A stretch of 64,000 nt of DNA, from assembly GCA_030490835.1 (NCBI GenBank), contig CM059971.1, positions 28,159,124 to 28,223,123 of the forward strand. Reading direction: 5' to 3'. This DNA comes from Annona cherimola. Lineage: Eukaryota; Streptophyta; Magnoliopsida; Magnoliales; Annonaceae. The number at the start of each line of letters is the position of its first letter. Positions within the stretch are counted from its first letter, which is position 1. The position numbers and the translations under genes were made by a program. This document shows, one piece after another, positions 10,191-20,419 of this stretch. The notes under the pieces are model-generated. The model made no database searches and was not told the DNA's origin. It worked only from the letters and a program-made list of their open reading frames with translations.

Positions 10191-10985
10191 GATTGAAAAT
10201 CCTTTCACTTTCTTTCATAAATCGTATGTCATATTTTGTTTTGTCATTTTGAATTGACATGTTGTTTTGATTACTCAGTATTTTCGTAACATTGCATATC
10301 ATGGAATCATGTTCATTCAAAACCAACAATTTGCACAAGAAAATAAGTTCATATCATTCATACAATCATGTCATTCATATAAAATGATTCCACGAAGAGA
10401 ATGACATACATGCTACCCAATCCCAAAAATTCTAAACCCTAAGCTCAAAGTCCTAAACTCTCTCCCTCTTTTTGTCAATGTTTCAAAAAGGGATATAAGG
10501 GAAGCGAGACTTGTGAAATTGGAATGCGGTAATAGGGTAGGTAAGAGGAATAGATCGGGTGCAAGCTGATGAAAATGAAGACGAGGGAGCTTGAACGGTG
10601 GGTTCAGCTCTCACAAACTCACCCCAGTACGGATCTAAGTCAGGGAGGCTTGGGAGAGGTCGGCCATGACGACTACTTGATGTTCGTTAACTCCCGATCT
10701 ATCTTGTCTTGTCAACTGTGCATTTCCACCAAAGCCATATGAATAGACCCCAATTGCTATAACATCCGATCCTCCATCTGATCTAGATAATCCGAAATGA
10801 CATGGGAGGAAGCGGATCGATTCGGAGAGCGAGCATGGTGGTCTATAGCTCGTGATCTATGCAGTGAGCATGGCCCGTGTGATTGAAGTGACGCGGGAGC
10901 TACAGGCACAAGAGGCGGGGAAGGAACTGGCTCATGGCGTGGTATGTCCTCCCCCTCAGGATGAGCTCCCTCGGCTTCGGGCTGT
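10191..10985 (-). pseudogene. Extra 3' ORF (envelope-like / plant transposon protein), C-terminal part and 3' untranslated region
   Basis: On the minus strand, 10,985 to about 10,670 continues the extra ORF interrupted by the solo LTR. A Pro/Ser-rich stretch ('EPVPSPPLVPVAPAS') is followed by a heptad-like end ('YLDQMEDRML*QLGSIHMA') interrupted by stops. The rest is 3' untranslated, with 'TGACAAAAAGAGGGAGAGAG' near 10,450-10,475, a second purine-rich tract of the kind seen upstream of the PPT in Sireviruses. The function of such proteins is not established; 'envelope-like' is only a label. Confidence 0.6.
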
Positions 10986-11810
10986 TCTAGTGTGGAACCC
11001 CGATCTTTGAGACGTGTACAAAACCCTAGGGTTGTAAATCCTAGGTAATATATTTGAGAAATATATATTGATGGATATGAAATATATGGAAATGAAGGTT
11101 AAAATACTTAGCAGGAAATTCAGATGAATAGTGCACGTGAATAGTGAAATATGAATAGTAAATGTGGGATTAAGGAAATATGTTAAGTTAATCACTTTGG
11201 ATTAACTTAATCATAAAAGACGAAAAAGGAAGCTTCCCACTACATGACAAAAATGTTTTTTTGGATTAAAATATGAATTTTCGGATTTTTAATTGATTTT
11301 TGAAGAAAATGAAGAAAAATTCATATCTTGCAATCCGGACATCGGATCAAGATGAAATTTTTATGGGTGTCCAAGATATGATGATGGATATGATGAATGG
11401 TCCGAGATTAATCAAAGATCATGAATTAAGGGTCAAGATTAAATGTCATTTGAAAATGGAAAAAGTAACTTTACTTTTTCATTAATGGCGTTTGACTTTG
11501 ATTAATTTTAATTAAATAAAATTAATGCAAAGCCTGCAATTGCTGCTGGAGCATGGACTTTTGGGGCATGATCCAATGGCTCATGATCATCCTCATCAAA
11601 GATCAATGGCTAGAATTAATTTAGCCTAAATTAATTAATTAAAAAAAAATAAAAAATAGGTAAAAATAGGGCTGCAATAGGGCTGATGGAGCAGGCCTAG
11701 GGGGGGCTGCACAATGCTCCATGCACCTTTTAAAATTAGAAAAAAATACATTTGCAAATTTACACCTCAAGCAAGAGGGGGTAAATTGCAAATATGTGAA
11801 AATTCAAAAA

Positions 11811-11820
11811 GTATAAATAG
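11811..11820 (+). promoter_or_regulatory. TATA box of the large solo LTR
   Basis: GTATAAATAG is followed by GC-richer sequence. About 120 bp further on, 'GAGGTAAGCAAT' (from about 11,962) looks like a splice donor. This fits a transcript starting near 11,845 on the plus strand. Confidence 0.6.
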
Positions 11821-12415
11821 GGGGCAGGGGTGGACGTCCAAAGGCACTCCAAGCTTGAGCAATTCAAGCATTCCCACCCCCAAAACACGTTTTGGCCATA
11901 GAGAGAGAAGGAGAGAAGGAAGGAAAGAGAAAATGGGAAGGAAATGAGAAGTTCTCCACTTGAGGTAAGCAATTTCTTTCCAAATTTATTTTGAATGTTA
12001 AGTAGGGTAAAATCATGCTTAGATAATGTATAAGCATGAGAAAATAAGTAAATTTATAATGCTTAATCGGAATCATGCCGAAACATCGAAAATTTGGAAC
12101 AAAGACGGAGCATTCGGGAAGATAGTATATGATATGTGAAAATAATGCACCAAAATTGATAAATGATGATTTGGAATGTATGATTATGATAAATATGATG
12201 TTGGAATGATGATATATTAATTTCATGATTTTTAGAATTAAGGATTATGCTTAAGTGAATTTATGTTGATTTTTAGTACATGGAGAAAATGATTTATTTA
12301 ACCAAGTAAATGATGATAAATTCAAAATGTATGAAATTTTCCATGATATACGAAGCATAAGCTATATCATGATATTTTTTTATTTTTGGGAAAAATGTCA
12401 ATTTTTGGAACCCAT

Positions 12416-12540
12416 GAACAGTAACCACGTCTCTGTGAACAGTAACCACGGGTGAACAGTAAACGTGAACAGTGATGGTGAACAGTTATATGCTACAGTG
12501 ACATGAACAGTAATTATGAACAGTAAACAGCGTATTTTGG
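12416..12540 (+). repeat. Short GAACAGT repeat array
   Basis: The motif TGAACAGTAA or variants occurs about eight to nine times within 125 bp, irregularly spaced and often followed by CCACG or CGTG. A looser set with GAATAGT lies at 11,122-11,160 in the same LTR. It is a repeat internal to the LTR and may bind a regulator; that is not shown. Confidence 0.8.
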
Positions 12541-13433
12541 GAAAAAATGAGATTTATTTTTATATATTTATGAGGATATATGGATGAGATTTTTAAAGAA
12601 TTTATGGATAAAAATCCATATAAACGAGTAATGACCAAGTATCTTTATACGATTAACCTCTATGGGAATGAGGTAATGAATGGTTATAAAGCAAGCATGG
12701 AAAGTAAGCTAAGACATGAAATAGATGGATAAAATATCAAATTTCCTTGTATAGGAAAATGGAAGGAAAGGATAAAGGAGTCAGGTTGAAGCAAAGCAAA
12801 GGTAAGCAAGCAACCCTTTTGAAAATGTGAATTTATTCTCAAGTATTTATGAAATGTGTTTAAGGGTGGCCATTCCTATAATGTTTTGAAATGATGAATG
12901 TTTATGAATTTTTATGAAAAGTCATGCCGGCATATTGATATCATGTGATGTTCATGGACATGTGCACATGTACGATGTATAAGGAAGAGGCTTTGGTGGA
13001 GGTAGAAAGCGGATCAGAGGGTCCCCCTTCACTATTGCCGAGTCGTATGGGCTGTGTGCCGACGGCGTCCTCCCCAGAGGTGGAGGCAAAGGAATGTTAT
13101 GTTTGAATGAATGCATTGCATTTTCATACATTGATTGAAAAGGAAAGCATGGATTTGAAATTATGCTTTTAAGGGATGGTGCAAATAATTCTCTACATGA
13201 GAATGACAAGTTACCTGGTGTAAGAGGTATATAACGCTGGGAAAATCAAAAGTCATGCATGTAGGAACCATGTAGGCGTCAAGAGGAAGAGAGGTTCCTC
13301 TTGATGAGGCCAAGTCGGAGACAGCCGGCGTATTGGACCATGTTATGTGAGATGTTCCCTGAGCTAGCGTACCCGCACACGAAGGTTTATGTCAGGAGTG
13401 GAAAGGAAGCATTTGCACATCCAATGTTTATGA

Positions 13434-13635
13434 AAAGGTTTCTATTCCATTGATAGTTGATCACTTGCTAAGTGTCTCCTATCGAATGGAGAGAAATGCA
13501 TTTACGAATGATTTACATGAATTGTTTATGAAAGGTTTCGAAATATGGTTTACGAAAAGGTTTCTATTCCGTTGGTAGTTGATTACTTGGTAAGTGTCTT
13601 CTATCGAATGGAGAGGAATGCATTTATAATGAAAA
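13434..13635 (+). repeat. Tandem duplication of about 121 bp
   Basis: The block beginning 'aaaaggtttctattcc' at 13,434 recurs at 13,555 with few differences. Both copies include 'gtagttgatta/cacttg' and 'ctatcgaatggagag'. It lies in the 3' half of the large solo LTR. Confidence 0.8.
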
Positions 13636-14053
13636 ATGCTTTCTTATTGAGTTTCGACTCATGTTTTGTTTTTCCCAACCTCAGACAGGTATAGGGAAAG
13701 ATAAGAGATGAAGGGCACGAGTTGCTAAAGGAAAAGAAGAATCTACAAAGGTTAGTAGATTTTTATATGAACAAATTCCTTAATAGGATATGATGAGAAA
13801 GGACATAGATTTATGAAATTATGAAGTTAAGAATAATATGAGAAGTTGATGATTTATGATGTTATGGATAAGTCCATTATGAATGATGATGATATATGTT
13901 TATGTGATGAAAGAAAAAGAAAAAAAAATTGGACGAGATCCAATTAAGGACCCGCCGCGTGATCAGGGCAACAATCCTGATTCACACTTACCAATCGACA
14001 AGATCCCGGAGTAAGGTCAAATGTGACGCCTCGGTTCGGGGCGCCACATCTAG

Positions 14054-15266
14054 AAATACATTTCACTTCCTTTCTTGTAGCCTTTTGGCCCTAAACTCCT
14101 CCAGATTAATCTTCATGCGGGTTAGGAGGGCTCGGTTGATGGCGTTTCTCGGTTTTAGAACCTCAAATGATTCCCCATCTAAGTCAACACCATAATGCAC
14201 CATAATCTTGGTGATCCACGTCCCATTTGGTAGAACTCATTGTGGATTCTTCTTAAGTTCAGGGCCTCCAAAAATAATTTAGAGAGACTGACTTTGACCC
14301 TATTAGCCACTTTCCACAATATCTCACCTTCTTGTGGATTCAATTGATTTCGGCCGCCACCCTTTGGATAAATGCAGTGAGCAATGAGTAGCCTGAGGAC
14401 CTGTAGCCTTGGAGATAAGTCCATGTAGTGCAAAAACTTGATCCCCAGGTGATACTTGTTACTGTTTATAAGTTAATTGTACATTTGTGTTAGTGGTAGA
14501 CCCTTTAGGATAGGTTGATTCACATTTGGCACTCTTAAAATACTGGCTATTCTATCAGTAGCATTTCTTCTACAAATCCCATGTGCTAATCTCAAATTTA
14601 TCTCAACCCCCTTTACATATGTGTTAAGATATTCTCGATCTTACAAATAATAGAATAGTCTGGTTAAGTCAAGATATATTCTATCATCCTCTTTGAGCAA
14701 ACCCGTACATCCTTAAAATTCCAAAAGTTCTTTTATCCCAAATTCATATTTACTCAAAAACTTAAAATCTATGATTTTGGGAACAAAAATCTTACGTTTG
14801 TAAAAATTCCTGTAGAATCGATTGTGTTACCGTTTGGTTCTAAAGTAATCGGTGAGCATTTTTAGAACTTGGCCTCTTTGAGTGGGTGTGTCTTTTCTCT
14901 TTACACCCATTTCAGAACCATTGCTCAATTCCTCTATTTCCTCTTCTCTAGGAGCCGAGGTGGAGGGGTTACCTGTTTGGAACCGTACCCGTCGCCCCAG
15001 GGATGCTGTGGTCTCTTCCTAGACCCTCTTAGATGGAGTTCGTTGCCTATGTGGCACTTTCTCTCGATATGAGATTGAGATGGCCTTGAAACAGGACGTT
15101 TCGTGGGCATGGAAATGGCTTTGGGTGCCATGGATTCGGGAAAATGAAATTTGGATATGGCAATGGATGATTCAAAGAAGACTAAGGAGGGAGAGAGTGG
15201 GAGAGAGCTTGAGAGAGTTTGAGAGAAATGAGGGAGAATGGAGAAATGAGAGCTGGCTCCCGCCAT
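14054..15266 (-). pseudogene. Extra 3' ORF (envelope-like / plant transposon protein), N-terminal and central part
   Basis: The frame opens at 15266 on the minus strand, about 150 bp after the RNase H end. A candidate start near 15,135 begins 'MAPKAISMPTKRPVSRP', a basic Pro/Ser-rich N-terminus. The central part at about 14,430-14,240 reads 'LSPRLQVLRLLIAHCI', then 'YPKGGGRN' and 'ILWKVANRVKVSLSKL'. This pattern matches the 'putative plant transposon protein' domain found in extra ORFs of Sirevirus and related elements. The role is unknown; in some Sireviruses the ORF is called envelope-like because of its place. Frameshifts join the pieces, and the solo LTR cuts the ORF at 14,053/10,986. Confidence 0.7.
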
Positions 15267-15289
15267 TTTAGATGAGCTAGCTGAATCGT

Positions 15290-15370
15290 CGCGCTGGAGT
15301 CAACTTGAACCCTAACCGAAGTCGACTTGGGCTGACTGGAGTTGACTTGGCTCCATCGACTTGGGATTCT
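15290..15370. repeat. GTCGAC-type modules inside the copia element body
   Basis: Four copies of the (A/G)AGT(C/T)GACTTGG motif lie between the end of RNase H and the extra ORF ('gccgaagtcgacttgggctg' and neighbours). The same motif otherwise marks the LTRs, so this is an internal cluster. Confidence 0.8.
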
Positions 15371-15419
15371 ATATGCTTTCTAATTTTCTTCCCCTATTTA
15401 AATTTAAAATTTCATGTTT

Positions 15420-15985
15420 CTAATTAATGTTAATCATACCTATATCATTTATAATTTTGTAGAATGGTTCTTTTATCAATGGTTTGCTGAAAATGTCTGC
15501 AATTTGGTCCTCGGTTTTAACATATTCTAAGAAAATATCATGATTTTCAACATTTTCTCTAATAAAATGATGTCTCACATCTATATACTTAGTTCTAGAA
15601 TGCGAAACGGGATTTTTTATTAAACAAATTGAACTGGTATTATCATATCTAATTGGTATATCTTTATAATCAATGTTATAATCTTTAAGTTGTTGTTTCA
15701 TCAAAAGTAGTTGGGACAACAGCTCTCGACGGCAATATATTCGACTTCCGTAGTAGATGGAGCAACACTAGTTTATTTTCTTAAAAACTATGAAATCATC
15801 ATGTTTCCAAGAAACTGACATGTTCCACTAGTACTTTTTTTATCTACTTGTAACCCAAAAAATCTGCATCCAAGTAGCAGATTAAATAAAATGTTGAACC
15901 CTATGGATATCATAATCCTAGATTAGTAGTATTGATTAAATATCTAAAAATTCTTTTTACAATTATTAGATGTGATTCTTTAGGA
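15420..15985 (-). pseudogene. Copia RNase H
   Basis: RNase H of copia polyproteins degrades the RNA strand after reverse transcription. The open stretch 15719-15420 holds the C-terminal part: 'IPIRYDNTSSICLIKNPVSH', 'RTKYIDVRHHFIRE', 'TEDQIADIFSKPL'. These are the D-N-A…NPVxHxRTKHIDIRxHFIR…TxxQxADIFTKPL signatures. Upstream, 'SVAPSTTEVEYIA' (about 15,745-15,780) is the conserved STTEAEYxA block, reached through frameshifts. It is nonfunctional. It ends the pol region; the extra ORF follows on the same strand. Confidence 0.85.
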
Positions 15986-15996
15986 TATGATTGAAA

Positions 15997-16880
15997 TCAT
16001 GAACACATGCAAATACTAAACAAAATATCAGGTCGACAAGCAGTCAAATATAACAAAGATTCTATCACACTTCTATACAATTTTTGTTGAACACATTTAT
16101 CTTTTTCATCCTTATCAATTTTGATAGTAGAACTCATGCTCGTGTTTGGTCCCTTGCTATTTTGCATTCCAAACTTCTTGGGCATTTTCTTGACGTATTT
16201 TGACCGATTTATAAAAATTTCTTCGGCTAGTTGCTTAATTTGTAGTCCAAGAAAAAGTTTAGCTCGCCCATCATGCTCATTTCGAATTCACTCTACATAA
16301 TCTTGGAAAATTCTTGACACAGAGTTTCATTAGTATCACCAAATATGATATCATCCACATAAATTTGAACAATTAAAATATTTTTGCCCTTATATTTGAT
16401 AAATAATGTTGTATCGACTCTTCCTCTTTGAAAATCATGATCAATTAAAAACTTGCTTAACCTTTCATACCAAGCTCTTGGAGTTTATTTAAGTCCATAT
16501 AATATTTTTGTTAATTTGAAAATAAATTTTGATTGTTCATTCTTTTCAAATCGAGGAGGTTGTTTAACATATACTTCTTCATTTAAGTATCCATTCAAAA
16601 ATGCACTTTTCATGTCCATTTGAAACAATTCAAAGTCCATGTGAGAAGCAAAAGCTAGTAGGATATGTATAACATTTAATCTAGCCACAGGAGTATAGGA
16701 TTCCTTAAAATTAATTCTTTCATCTTGGGATTATCCTTTGGCTACAAGTCTGACATTATTTCTTACTATTAGTTCACTTTCATCTAGTTTGTTCCTAAAA
16801 ATCCATTTGGTACAATAACAGTGCAATCCTTTGGTCTAGGAACTAGGTGATGTACTTTATTTCTTTCAAAATAATTTAGC
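15997..16880 (-). pseudogene. Copia reverse transcriptase
   Basis: Reverse transcriptase copies the element RNA into DNA in virus-like particles. 'LFQMDMKSAFLNGYLNEEVY' with its first catalytic Asp lies at about 16,630-16,570. The YVDD active site is readable as 'QIYVDDIIFGDT' near 16,375-16,340. 'CRPDILFSICMCS' near 16,035-15,997 is the RPDI…V block. Stops and frameshifts occur between these blocks, so no complete enzyme can be made. Codon use and AT content match the rest of the element. Confidence 0.85.
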
Positions 16881-16900
16881 TCTTCTTGCATTGCAAAAAT

Positions 16901-17437
16901 CTAATTTTCGTCATTAAGAACTTGATCAATAGAGTTTGGTTCTATTTTAGATATAAAAGTAAATTCTCTACAGATATTGTATCTTGACCTTCTAGTTCTT
17001 ACTCCTTCATATATATTGTCAATAACTTGCTCAATTGGATGGTCATTTTTAAATTTTAAATCCATAAGAGGTTTATTGGAGTTATTACCTTTACTTACTC
17101 TTTCATTTGTGGAATTCTCTTGCTTTGTTTTGGCTTCTCCTTGTTGTTCCAACTGTTCCCTTTCTGGATTCTTTAGTGTCTCATCTACATCACTTAGTTC
17201 ATCCTCCTTTTTAGAATTTGGATTAAATTCATCAAATACAACATGTATTGATTCTTCTTCTATTTGATTTCTTTTGTCGAAAACTCTATATGTTTTGCTA
17301 TTTGATGAATATCTAAGAAATATTGCTTCATCGCTTTTGGCATCTAACTTTTTTAAGTTTGATTTTTCATTATTCAGCACATAGTAAATACATCCAAAAG
17401 CATGAAAATATGAAATATTTGTTTTCTTTCCTTCCAT
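16901..17437 (-). pseudogene. Copia integrase C-terminal region and linker to RT
   Basis: An uninterrupted 178-codon frame. It starts within 'NISYFHAFGCIYYVLNNE', the conserved HLRVFGC-like block after the integrase core, and continues 'YRVFDKRNQIEEESIHVVFD', the 'FN…T…ESxNVxFDE' block. A long Lys/Glu/Asn-rich linker leads to RT. The linker is the variable part of copia polyproteins. This is the longest intact stretch of the element. Confidence 0.85.
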
Positions 17438-18262
17438 AGTTCATATGGGGTCTTTTTCAAAATTGCTCTTATGGTAACTCGATTAAGTACATGACATGCT
17501 GCACTTACAACTTCACTCCAAAATCTTTTAGATAATTTACTTTTTTTTGGCATAGTTTTAGTCATTTCTTGTATGTTTTATTTTTCCTTTCAACTATCCT
17601 ATTTTGTTGGGAGTTTTTGGTATAGAAAATGGGTGATGAATGCCTTTCTCATTGCGAAATTTTATAAACATTTTATTTTTATATTCACCACCATGATCAC
17701 TTCTAATGAATATAATTGTGTTTTGCTTTTCATTTTGCACCAAATTTGAAAAAGTGACAAATATTGAGAAGACTTCATCTTTGCTAACTAAAAGTATTAT
17801 TTATGTAAATCTAGAAAAATTATCAACTATGACAAATACATACTTTTTCATAGCAGGAGTTAAAATGTCTGATGACCCATAAAGATCTATATGTAGCAGT
17901 TCAAGTGCCCTAGTGTTGAAATTTTCTTTTTGGTGGAAAATGATATTTTGGGTTGCTTGGATAATTGACATGCTTCGAGATTTTGTCATTGTTATATTTA
18001 AGCTTTGGCAATCCTTTCACTAGACTTTTTTCCCCAAAATCTTAATATTTGATATATTTATATGTCCAAGCCTTTTATGACATATGCAAGGATCATTTTC
18101 AATGGCTATAAGATATTTTCCATCAAGTTCATCAAGAAAAACCAAATATACATTTTCATGTCTTTTGCCATTAAAGACTATGTGATCCTCATAAAAAACA
18201 TTGCATGTAGAGGATTCAAATACAACTTTATAGCCTTTATCACACAGTTGACTAATGCTCAT
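17438..18262 (-). pseudogene. Copia GAG-pre-integrase and integrase core
   Basis: Integrase inserts the DNA copy into the genome. 'MSISQLCDKGYKVVFES' and 'CHKRLGHINISNIKILGKK' give the GAG-pre-integrase/HHCC zinc-binding region (18,262-18,020). The core follows with 'LELLHIDLYG' (first Asp, about 17,885) and 'FVIVDNFSRF'. 'FIRSDHGGEYKNKM' (second Asp, about 17,700) and a VERKN…EMTKTM block (catalytic Glu, about 17,580) complete the D,D-E triad across frameshifts. 'FWSEVVSAACHVLNRV' follows. The frame is broken in several places. Confidence 0.85.
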
Positions 18263-18500
18263 TAAGTTGTGCTTGAGTGCCTCAATAAATAGTACATCCT
18301 CAATACATGCATTTGAAATTCCATAAATATTTTATTTACCTTTAATTATACTTTTTTCATTGTTTCCAAATGCAAAAGTCCATTCACTATAAGATTTGAT
18401 CTTGTGGAATAATCTTCTTTCTCCCGTATATGTCTTGAGTAACCACTATCCATGAATCACATGCTGCTGACCTTTGCTTTAAGACATACCTGTAAAAATA
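18263..18500 (-). pseudogene. Copia aspartic protease remnant
   Basis: Near 18,460-18,430 the minus strand reads 'FMDSGYSRHIREKE', matching the WxLDSGCSRHMTG signature of copia proteases, with the catalytic DSG retained. The protease would cut the Gag-Pol polyprotein. Stops lie on both sides. It is located between gag and integrase as expected. Confidence 0.7.
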
Positions 18501-20255
18501 AAATTAGATAGAGCTTATCTCTTTGGTACCCATTTTATTAGTCCATTTGGGTTAGTAAGCCATTGGAGTCTACGTTGTTTTATTTTGGAAGACATAAATC
18601 TAATGCTCTTTGGTACCCAAACCAAATTTGCACTATAGTTATATAATTTCTTTATTTTATACTGATAAATCTTGTGGCCCATTTTATTACAAAAATTGCA
18701 TGCCCCTGGAAGTCTTGGAGTGGGAATCCATGTCGTGAATGGTTCTTAAATTGGTCCAAGCAACATGATTCATTTTTGGTTTAGAATAGATGAGCTTTGT
18801 TTGGTTTTTAACAGTCCTTAGAATATTAGATTTACTATATTCTTCTTTCTCAAATGTAGAATAACCAAGTCCTCTTTTGTTGTTTTGGGCGGTCATATTT
18901 AGGAATATTTTTACACTTTCTCCTGAATTAGAGAACTTTACAATGATTCATTTAATGACTTAATTTCTTTCTTCAGTCTTTCCACTTCATTTGTTAAAAT
19001 ATTCTTCTCATTCGTTATGTGATCAACCTTTTCAGATGGCTTTTCATTCACAATAATTATTGAGTCACATTGTCTTTTCTTTATTGTGAATTTATTTTTC
19101 AGTTTCTTTATTTCATCATACAATGAATCATATATTTGTTGTAGTTCCTCTAATTTATCACATTTGAGACACTAATTTGTAGAAGAAAAAATAAACTAAG
19201 TATTTAATTTAGAAGTTACCTCTTTACTGCTTGTGCAGTTTGTTGAGGTGGTTTGTCCTTCTAAGGTTTTTGTTACAGCAAGGCAGAAAATTTGTTTCCT
19301 TCCTTCATCTTTGCCAATCAACATATCCTATCACAGTTTGTAGCTTCATTGTCTTCATTCAATGAGCTGCTTATTGTGGATGTTTCCTCATTTACATGCA
19401 TTCCCTTTTCTTTAGCTTTCAGAATTTTTTGGTTTCGTTTTGGTCTTTCTTTTCTCGCCGTTCCTTTGTCTTATTTTCTTCTGATGTGGGGCATTGAGCT
19501 TGTATATGTCTCATTCATCCACACTAGTAGCACTTAGTTATCTCCTTCTTTTTCTCCTTTTTGTTTCTCTCATTGAATCCTTTAAAATTCTTTACCTTTC
19601 TCATAAATTTTCTGAATCTTCGAGTGAGTAGAGCAATCTCTTCATCCTCATTTTGAGAAGATGAAGTAGACTCATCTGAGTTTGCTGTAGCCCTCAAAGC
19701 GATTGCTCTTTTGCTTTTGCGCTACTCCTCATTTCTTCTCTTTATCAACTCATGTGACATAAGTGAGCTGATGAGATCTTTCAGCCTTAGGCTGTTCAGA
19801 TCTTTTGCTTCTTCAATAGCCGTGATCTTTGGAGTCCACGACTTGGGTAGAGCCCTTCAAATCTTCATGACCTGCTTAATTTCAGAAATTGCTTTCCTGA
19901 GACCTTTTAATGCATTTGTAATCTTTGAAAATCTAGTAAATATTTTAGATATGTTTTCGGTCTCAAGCATTTTAAAACTTCCTAACTCTCCAATCAAAAT
20001 ATTTCTTCTTGTCCCTTGGGCTTGAAAAGTTTTCTCATAAATAGATGTTAATGTATCCCATATTTCTTTAATGGTTTGACATGAGGATACTCTAGCATAT
20101 TCAAAAGCGGTAAAAGCACAAAAGAGGGAGTTCATGGCTTTGGCGTTGCTTTTTACGGTTCTGACCTCCTCCTTAGATCATGCGGAGGTTCTTTCATTAA
20201 TTGGTAATACAACACCATCTTGGATTGTAATCCAAGAGTCTATGTCTGTGGCCAT
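18501..20255 (-). pseudogene. Copia gag
   Basis: Gag forms the particle that packages element RNA. A start at 20255 gives 'MATDIDSWITIQDG', and 20,135-19,857 holds the UBN2-type domain ('NSLFCAFTAFEYARVSSCQT', 'IKEIWDTLTSIYEKT', 'FTRFSKITNALKGL'). A zinc knuckle CX2CX4HX4C is readable at 19532-19491, but two stop codons fall inside it. A Lys/Glu-rich coiled-coil segment lies at 19,123-18,938, a trait of Sirevirus gag proteins. One stop also follows the first 25 codons. The plus-strand frames in this interval are shadows. Confidence 0.85.
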
Positions 20256-20405
20256 GATAAGTTATTTTTTCTCAACTTCTAGTAACCAAATTTACTTCCA
20301 TCAAAAAGTGGTGGCCTTGTGAATGATTAGCCTTCAGCAAATGCGGGGGTGGAAGTTGGTTGGCATGCCATTGATAAGATCTCTTTGGTTTAAACTCAAA
20401 GACTT

Positions 20406-20417
20406 GCTCTAATACCA
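20406..20417 (-). other. Primer binding site, initiator tRNA-Met type
   Basis: The minus strand reads TGGTATTAGAGC two bases inside the end of the 5' LTR. It differs by one base from TGGTATCAGAGC, the standard plant site for initiator tRNA-Met, which primes minus-strand synthesis in copia elements. It fixes the inner end of the 5' LTR. Confidence 0.9.
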
Positions 20418-20419
20418 TT

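Larger units (their letters stand above)
10991..14048 (+). mobile_element. Large (3,058 bp) solo LTR, probably Ty3-gypsy
   Basis: It starts TGTGGAACCCCGATC and ends GGTTCGGGGCGCCACA, so the ends are inverted repeats (TGTGG…CCACA, with CCCCGA also shared). It is flanked by the 5-bp duplication TCTAG (10986-10990 and 14049-14053). No internal retrotransposon genes are present. A TATA box (11811-11820), a GAACAGT array (12,416-12,540) and a 121-bp tandem duplication (13,434-13,635) lie inside. LTRs this long are mostly from gypsy lineages; the superfamily is inferred from size and ends only. It splits the extra ORF of the copia element. Confidence 0.9.

Noticed and set aside
16977..17267. 96-codon plus-strand frame with Ser-rich product
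   Set aside because: It is the complement of the copia integrase-RT linker, which has a clear minus-strand frame.
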